Under the pieces are notes generated by a model. It worked only from the letters and a program-made list of their open reading frames with translations, searched no databases and was not told the DNA's origin. A DNA stretch of 64,000 nucleotides from positions 299,823-363,822 of the forward strand of contig NZ_HG005140.1 of NCBI RefSeq assembly GCF_000455265.1. Direction: 5' to 3'. Below, piece by piece: positions 60,620-64,000 of this stretch; position 1 is the first letter of the stretch, and each line of letters opens with the position of its first letter. Source of the DNA: Paenibacillus antibioticophila (GTDB taxonomy: Bacteria; Bacillota; Bacilli; Paenibacillales; Paenibacillaceae). The position numbers and the translations under genes were made by a program.

Positions 60620-61495
60620 TTAACTTTTCTTGATTACAGGAATCCAGATCTCGCTTGTATAGTCGGGAACCGTTGTGTCCTTGCCTTCGTTCCAAAGCAA
60701 TTCCGGCCCTCCCGTCAGTTCGTAGCCTGATGAAGGGAACCATTCTGAATAAATTCTTGCCCAGGTATCCTGCAAGGCTCTCGGGAATTCTCCTTTCGCA
60801 GTAAACACCGCCCAGGTGGAAGCTTCTACCGGGAGCACCTCCCAACGGTCAGGAACCGTTCCTGTTGTGGCGACCCCGATATATTGATCCAACTCTCCGC
60901 CTTCCTGACGTCCCTCCGTGAAATTAGCAGATACACATACGATGCCTCTAGGCTCCGTATTCGAGATCCGCTTTAATTCAGCATAATCCTCCATCGTCAA
61001 ACGGGTCCACATCTCGTCGATCTGAGGATTCGTTCCCTCATAAATCAGCGTGATGCGTTCCATGATGCCTGCAATCTGAAAAGGTCCCTTTTCAACAATC
61101 CGATACTCCATGGGGTTACCTCCCTTAATCGTTAATTGAAAGGTCATGGGCGGAAAAGACTTCAGCCTGGAAGAACCCTTCCGGGCTTCTGACGGCGTAG
61201 TCCCGTGCCAGGCCTGAAATGCCCTGGTGAAGGAGTCCGGTGAATCATAGCCATATTTCAGGGCAAGTTCAATGACCTTTTCCGTCCGGTTAAGCAGATC
61301 CATGCCAGCCAATGTCAACCTGCGGTAACGGATATATTCGCCCAGACTCATCCCCGACAAGAAAGAGAACATTCTCCGGAAATGATATTCCGAGCAGCCT
61401 GCAATTCGAGCGACACCGCGCATATCGAGCTCCTCGTCCAGCAAACGCTCTTCAATATACTCCATGGCCTGATTCATTTGCTTCAGTGCTTCCAT
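60620..61495 (-). CDS. AraC-family regulator with GyrI-like effector-binding domain
   Basis: This is a regulator of about 291 residues. The AraC helix-turn-helix pair is at the N-terminus (YIEERLLDEELDMRGVARIA, then YGYDSPDSFTRAFQAWHGTTPSE). A GyrI-like/BacE-type small-molecule-binding domain fills the second half (from about 125: MEYRIVEKGPFQIAGI to EIWIPVIKKS). Such Rob/BmrR-like proteins often sense drugs or other hydrophobic ligands. The ATG at 61495 is the most N-terminal plausible start with GGAG upstream. It is not obviously part of the mannan locus. Confidence 0.85.
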   Translation of the reverse strand: MEALKQMNQAMEYIEERLLDEELDMRGVARIAGCSEYHFRRMFSFLSGMSLGEYIRYRRLTLAGMDLLNRTEKVIELALKYGYDSPDSFTRAFQAWHGTTPSEARKGSSRLKSFPPMTFQLTIKGGNPMEYRIVEKGPFQIAGIMERITLIYEGTNPQIDEMWTRLTMEDYAELKRISNTEPRGIVCVSANFTEGRQEGGELDQYIGVATTGTVPDRWEVLPVEASTWAVFTAKGEFPRALQDTWARIYSEWFPSSGYELTGGPELLWNEGKDTTVPDYTSEIWIPVIKKS

Positions 61496-61902
61496 GCCCT
61501 CCAGCTCCTTTCCAGCGCCTCCCATAGCTCCAGTTCCGTTCTAGTGTTCACACAGGTCCAATCCATTCCAGTGCCTCCAAAGCTACGATCCATTTCCAGT
61601 GCTCTCGCGGCTCCAGTTCCTTTCCACTGCATCATAACATCCATTATTCGTGCTCCACCCGACATTCCCTCTACGGAATTTGCAGGATCGAAGACAAAAG
61701 TTACCTGCGCAGCCGGATGGAATCAGGCAATGGAGAGTTTATATTCGTATTAATTCGTATTTAAATAAAAGCGCATATTCTTATTAAATATTGGATGTTA
61801 ATCGTCCATTAACAAATCACATTCATACTTAACCTAAGCCGCACAAATTCATACTTCATCTCAGCCACGCAAATTATCAAGGGTACAGAAAGGGATTCAC
61901 AT
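61496..61902. other. Intergenic region without a recognisable gene
   Basis: About 400 bases between divergent genes. The part near the AraC gene is rich in short TCCAG/CCAGT repeats. The part from 61740 to 61800 is AT-rich with repeated ATTCGTATT and ATATTCTTATT motifs that could hold promoters or operators. I see no RNA gene or clear terminator. Confidence 0.4.
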
Positions 61903-62532
61903 ATGGGAATTCACACCTACTTCTATTCATTAAACGACTTGGAGCGGATCATTCGCTGCCCTGGCCGATTCAAGCTTCAGGAGCACAGTGTATCTGCGCA
62001 TTCCTGGAAGGTTGTTCAATACGCTAAGACCTTGGCCGATATCGAGGAAAGCCACGGGGTAACGGTGGACTGGAAAAAGTTATACGAAATTACCAGCAGC
62101 CATGATTATGGCGAAATTTTTATCGGGGATATCAAGACCCCTGTAAAGCATTATTCGCTGGAGCTTAGAGCCATGCTGCAGCAGGTTGAGGAGGGCATGG
62201 TCGCTCACTTCATCGACGAGCATATTCCGGAGGAATTCCAGGCCATCTTCCGCAGACAATTGCGGGAAGGAAAAGACGACTCCGTGGAGGGGCGTATCCT
62301 GGAGGTAGCCGACAAGATGGATCAGATCTACGAGGCCTTTGCAGAACTGCAGTTAGGCAACACGGAAAAAGAATTCATCACCATGTACCGGAATGCGCTT
62401 ATCAAGATCAAAGGCATCAAGCTGCACTGTGTAGATTACTTTCTGCAGCATATTCTTCCCGATATCGTCCGAGAGGGTTCCCGCTCCCCGGTCGACATCG
62501 AGAAAATCACCAACGAAGCGTTATCGTCTTGA
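61903..62532 (+). CDS. HD-domain 5'-deoxynucleotidase-like protein, YfbR family
   Basis: This is a 209-residue HD-superfamily protein. The first metal His is in EHSVSAHSWKVVQYA (about 28-42), the HD pair is in SSHDYGEIFIGDIKTP (about 66-81), and the distal Asp is in EVADKMDQIYEAFAEL. This is the pattern of YfbR-type 5'-deoxyribonucleotidases, which remove phosphate from deoxynucleoside monophosphates. AAAGGGA lies about 9 bases before the ATG. It stands alone and is transcribed away from the mannan genes. Confidence 0.82.
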   Translation: MGIHTYFYSLNDLERIIRCPGRFKLQEHSVSAHSWKVVQYAKTLADIEESHGVTVDWKKLYEITSSHDYGEIFIGDIKTPVKHYSLELRAMLQQVEEGMVAHFIDEHIPEEFQAIFRRQLREGKDDSVEGRILEVADKMDQIYEAFAELQLGNTEKEFITMYRNALIKIKGIKLHCVDYFLQHILPDIVREGSRSPVDIEKITNEALSS

Positions 62533-62700
62533 TGCTCGGAAAAAGTTGCTGTTTATTAAGCCCACAAAGCTGTCCAACACGTTCCCAAATTAAAAAGTCG
62601 GGCGAGAAAAGTGGCGATCCCCATCTTACAATCAGGGGTCAGTCCCAGGTTTCTCGTCCAACTTTTATTGTTCCCTCGCTTTTGGCTTTCTGCGATTAAT

Positions 62701-62917
62701 GCCTTTCTGCACTATAATCGCTGCATGAGCACCCACACCTGGAATTATAGTGCCTTTCTGCACTATAATCATCGCACGAGCACCCACGCCTGCAATTTTA
62801 ATGACTTTCTGCACTATAATCGCTGCATGAGCACCCACGCCTGCAATTTTAATGACTTTCTGCACTATAATCGCTGCATGAGCACCCACACCTGGAATTA
62901 TAGTGACTTTCTGCACT
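62701..62917. repeat. 51-bp tandem repeat, about 4.25 units
   Basis: Four consecutive 51-base units begin at 62701, 62752, 62803 and 62854, plus 13 bases of a fifth. Each starts G(C/A)CTTTCTGCACTATAAT, has a middle with GCATGAGCACCCAC, and ends with AATTATAGT or AATTTTAAT. Units 1 and 4 end identically, and units 2 and 3 end identically. CACTATAAT and ATTATAGTG are inverted partners, so unit junctions can form hairpins. The repeat is in frame (17 codons) on both strands, but no start signals suggest expression. The rest of the 62533-63013 gap holds nothing I recognise. Confidence 0.9.
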
Positions 62918-63013
62918 TATTTCCGAAGCGAACGATGTGGCTTTGGTGAAGAAGGAGGACCCTCCCCTGCTCATCTGCAAGCATTCTTGGGTCCCAACAT
63001 TCTGCTATGCGGA

Positions 63014-64000
63014 TTAGCCGCGGAACTCTTGCAGCCCTTCATTCAGCGAACGGGTAGCCGCATACACTTGCTGATAAAGCTTGAACAGGCGGCTATAGGT
63101 TTCAACATTGGCCGGTACCGGCTCATAGGTTTGCGCATAGCCGATAAATTGATCGGCGCAATCCTTGAGGCTGGCGAACCATCCGCTGCCGACCGCTGCC
63201 ATCATCGCTGCGCCCATCGCCGGGCCTTGTTCGTTCTTTAGCGAGACGACCGGAATGCCGAAAATATCGGCTTGCATTTGCAGCCAGACCGGATTCTTCG
63301 CACCGCCGCCGATGGAGATCACCCGATCCACCTCGATGCCCGCCTCGCGGAACAAGGCAAGGGATTCAGCCAGCGAGAAGGTGATGCCCTCCATCACGGC
63401 GCGGGCCAGATGCTCCCGGCGATGCGTGCCGGACAGCCCGATGAAGCTGCCGCGAATGACGCTGTCTGCATGAGGCGTGCGCTCGCCGACCAGGTATGGC
63501 GTGAACAGCAAGCCGTCCGCTCCAGGAGGTAGCGAGCCCACGGGTGCAAGCAGCTCATTGAAGCCAAGCTCCGGCGCCAGCGAATCCTTGAACCAGCTCA
63601 GGGAATAGCCTGCTGCCAGGGTAACCCCCATGGCATAGAAGGCTCCCGGATGAGCATGGTTGAAGAAGTGCACCTTGCCGCCGAAGTCCTTGCTCTTGTC
63701 CTCCTCGTAGGTGAGGACAACGCCCGATGTGCCGATGCTGCACAGCGCATCGCCCTTGCGGACAATGCCGGCGCCTACTGCGCCGCAGGCATTGTCCGCG
63801 CCGCCGCCGAACACCCGTGTGTTCGGCGAGAGGCCGCTCTGCTGCGCGAACTCCGGCAGCACCGTGCCGGTGTCCTCCGTGCTGCCGACGAGCGGCGGGC
63901 AAAACCCGGCCGGAAGTCCGAAGGCCGCGGTGATCTCTTCGCTCCACGCCCCTTCCGGCACATTCAAGAGCAGCGTGCCTGCGGCGTCGGAGATTTCCAT
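63014..64000 (-). CDS. xylB: Xylulokinase (3' part, 5' end outside the window)
   Basis: The C-terminal 328 residues of an FGGY-family carbohydrate kinase, open at the right edge; about 170 N-terminal residues lie outside. Family features: FGGGADNACGAVGAGIV (ATP-binding region), SIGTSGVVLTYEE, LLFTPYLVGERTPHADS (the xylulokinase-like P-Y-L-x-G-E-R-x-P motif), ISIGGGAKNPVWLQMQADIF and GPAMGAAMMAAVG. These fit xylulokinase, which makes D-xylulose 5-phosphate, although gluconokinase-like relatives are hard to exclude from this half. The frame begins inside the protein; the Met at 64000 is internal. Confidence 0.85.
   Translation of the reverse strand: MEISDAAGTLLLNVPEGAWSEEITAAFGLPAGFCPPLVGSTEDTGTVLPEFAQQSGLSPNTRVFGGGADNACGAVGAGIVRKGDALCSIGTSGVVLTYEEDKSKDFGGKVHFFNHAHPGAFYAMGVTLAAGYSLSWFKDSLAPELGFNELLAPVGSLPPGADGLLFTPYLVGERTPHADSVIRGSFIGLSGTHRREHLARAVMEGITFSLAESLALFREAGIEVDRVISIGGGAKNPVWLQMQADIFGIPVVSLKNEQGPAMGAAMMAAVGSGWFASLKDCADQFIGYAQTYEPVPANVETYSRLFKLYQQVYAATRSLNEGLQEFRG

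Noticed and set aside
62701..62917. CRISPR-like array
   Set aside because: The 51-bp units follow each other directly with no variable spacers, and no cas genes are present.
62611..62949. A 112-codon plus-strand ORF and an 83-codon minus-strand ORF across the tandem repeat
   Set aside because: Both arise because the unit is 51 bp long (17 codons). Neither has a ribosome binding site or recognisable family.

Overview
The window reads as a stretch of chromosome from a Gram-positive, low-to-mid GC firmicute, most likely Paenibacillus or a close relative. The reasons are strong AGGAGG ribosome binding sites, YesM/YesN-type two-component systems, LplABC-type sugar importers without their own ATPase, CcpA (cre) sites and a guanine riboswitch. 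This is inferred from gene content; no database was searched.

Layout. 1-2.4 kb: the 5' part of a FAD-dependent dehydrogenase (COG2509 type) behind a promoter and guanine riboswitch, diverging from a CBS-domain membrane transporter gene. 2.5-12.6 kb: mannan module 1 (secreted GH76 endo-mannanase, GH125, two permeases, a binding lipoprotein and a histidine kinase/response regulator pair). 12.8-25.9 kb: a 12.7-kb unit bounded by two 413-bp direct repeats of the 3' end of a DUF4129 gene. It holds an operon for a ribosyl compound: nucleoside hydrolase, CUT1-type importer, ADP-ribosylglycohydrolase-like protein, LacI regulator, ribokinase, GH13 glucosidase and a zinc dehydrogenase. 25.5-29 kb: the MoxR/DUF58/DUF4129 cluster. 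29-34.2 kb: module 2 (GH130 phosphorylase plus importer), with a membrane AraC regulator divergent at 34.5 kb. 36.8-41.7 kb: an APH-fold kinase, an AraC regulator and a divergent oxidoreductase/two-isomerase operon. 41.7-42.4 kb: repeat and insertion-sequence debris. 42.6-60.5 kb: module 3 (two GH38, GH130, GH125, GH3, importer, two-component system). 60.6-64 kb: an AraC/GyrI-like regulator, a YfbR-type HD nucleotidase, a 51-bp tandem repeat and the 3' part of a xylulokinase gene.

How it fits together. Only the GH76 enzyme has a signal peptide, so the likely scheme is to cut alpha-1,6-mannan outside the cell, import the manno-oligosaccharides or N-glycan pieces through three importers, and trim them inside with GH38, GH125, GH130 and GH3. 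Each importer has its own membrane sensor. The ribosyl operon looks acquired: it is flanked by direct repeats and appears GC-richer than its surroundings. Its combination of a CUT1 oligosaccharide-type importer with ribosyl hydrolases and ribokinase suggests a ribosylated glycoside or nucleoside-like substrate that I cannot name.
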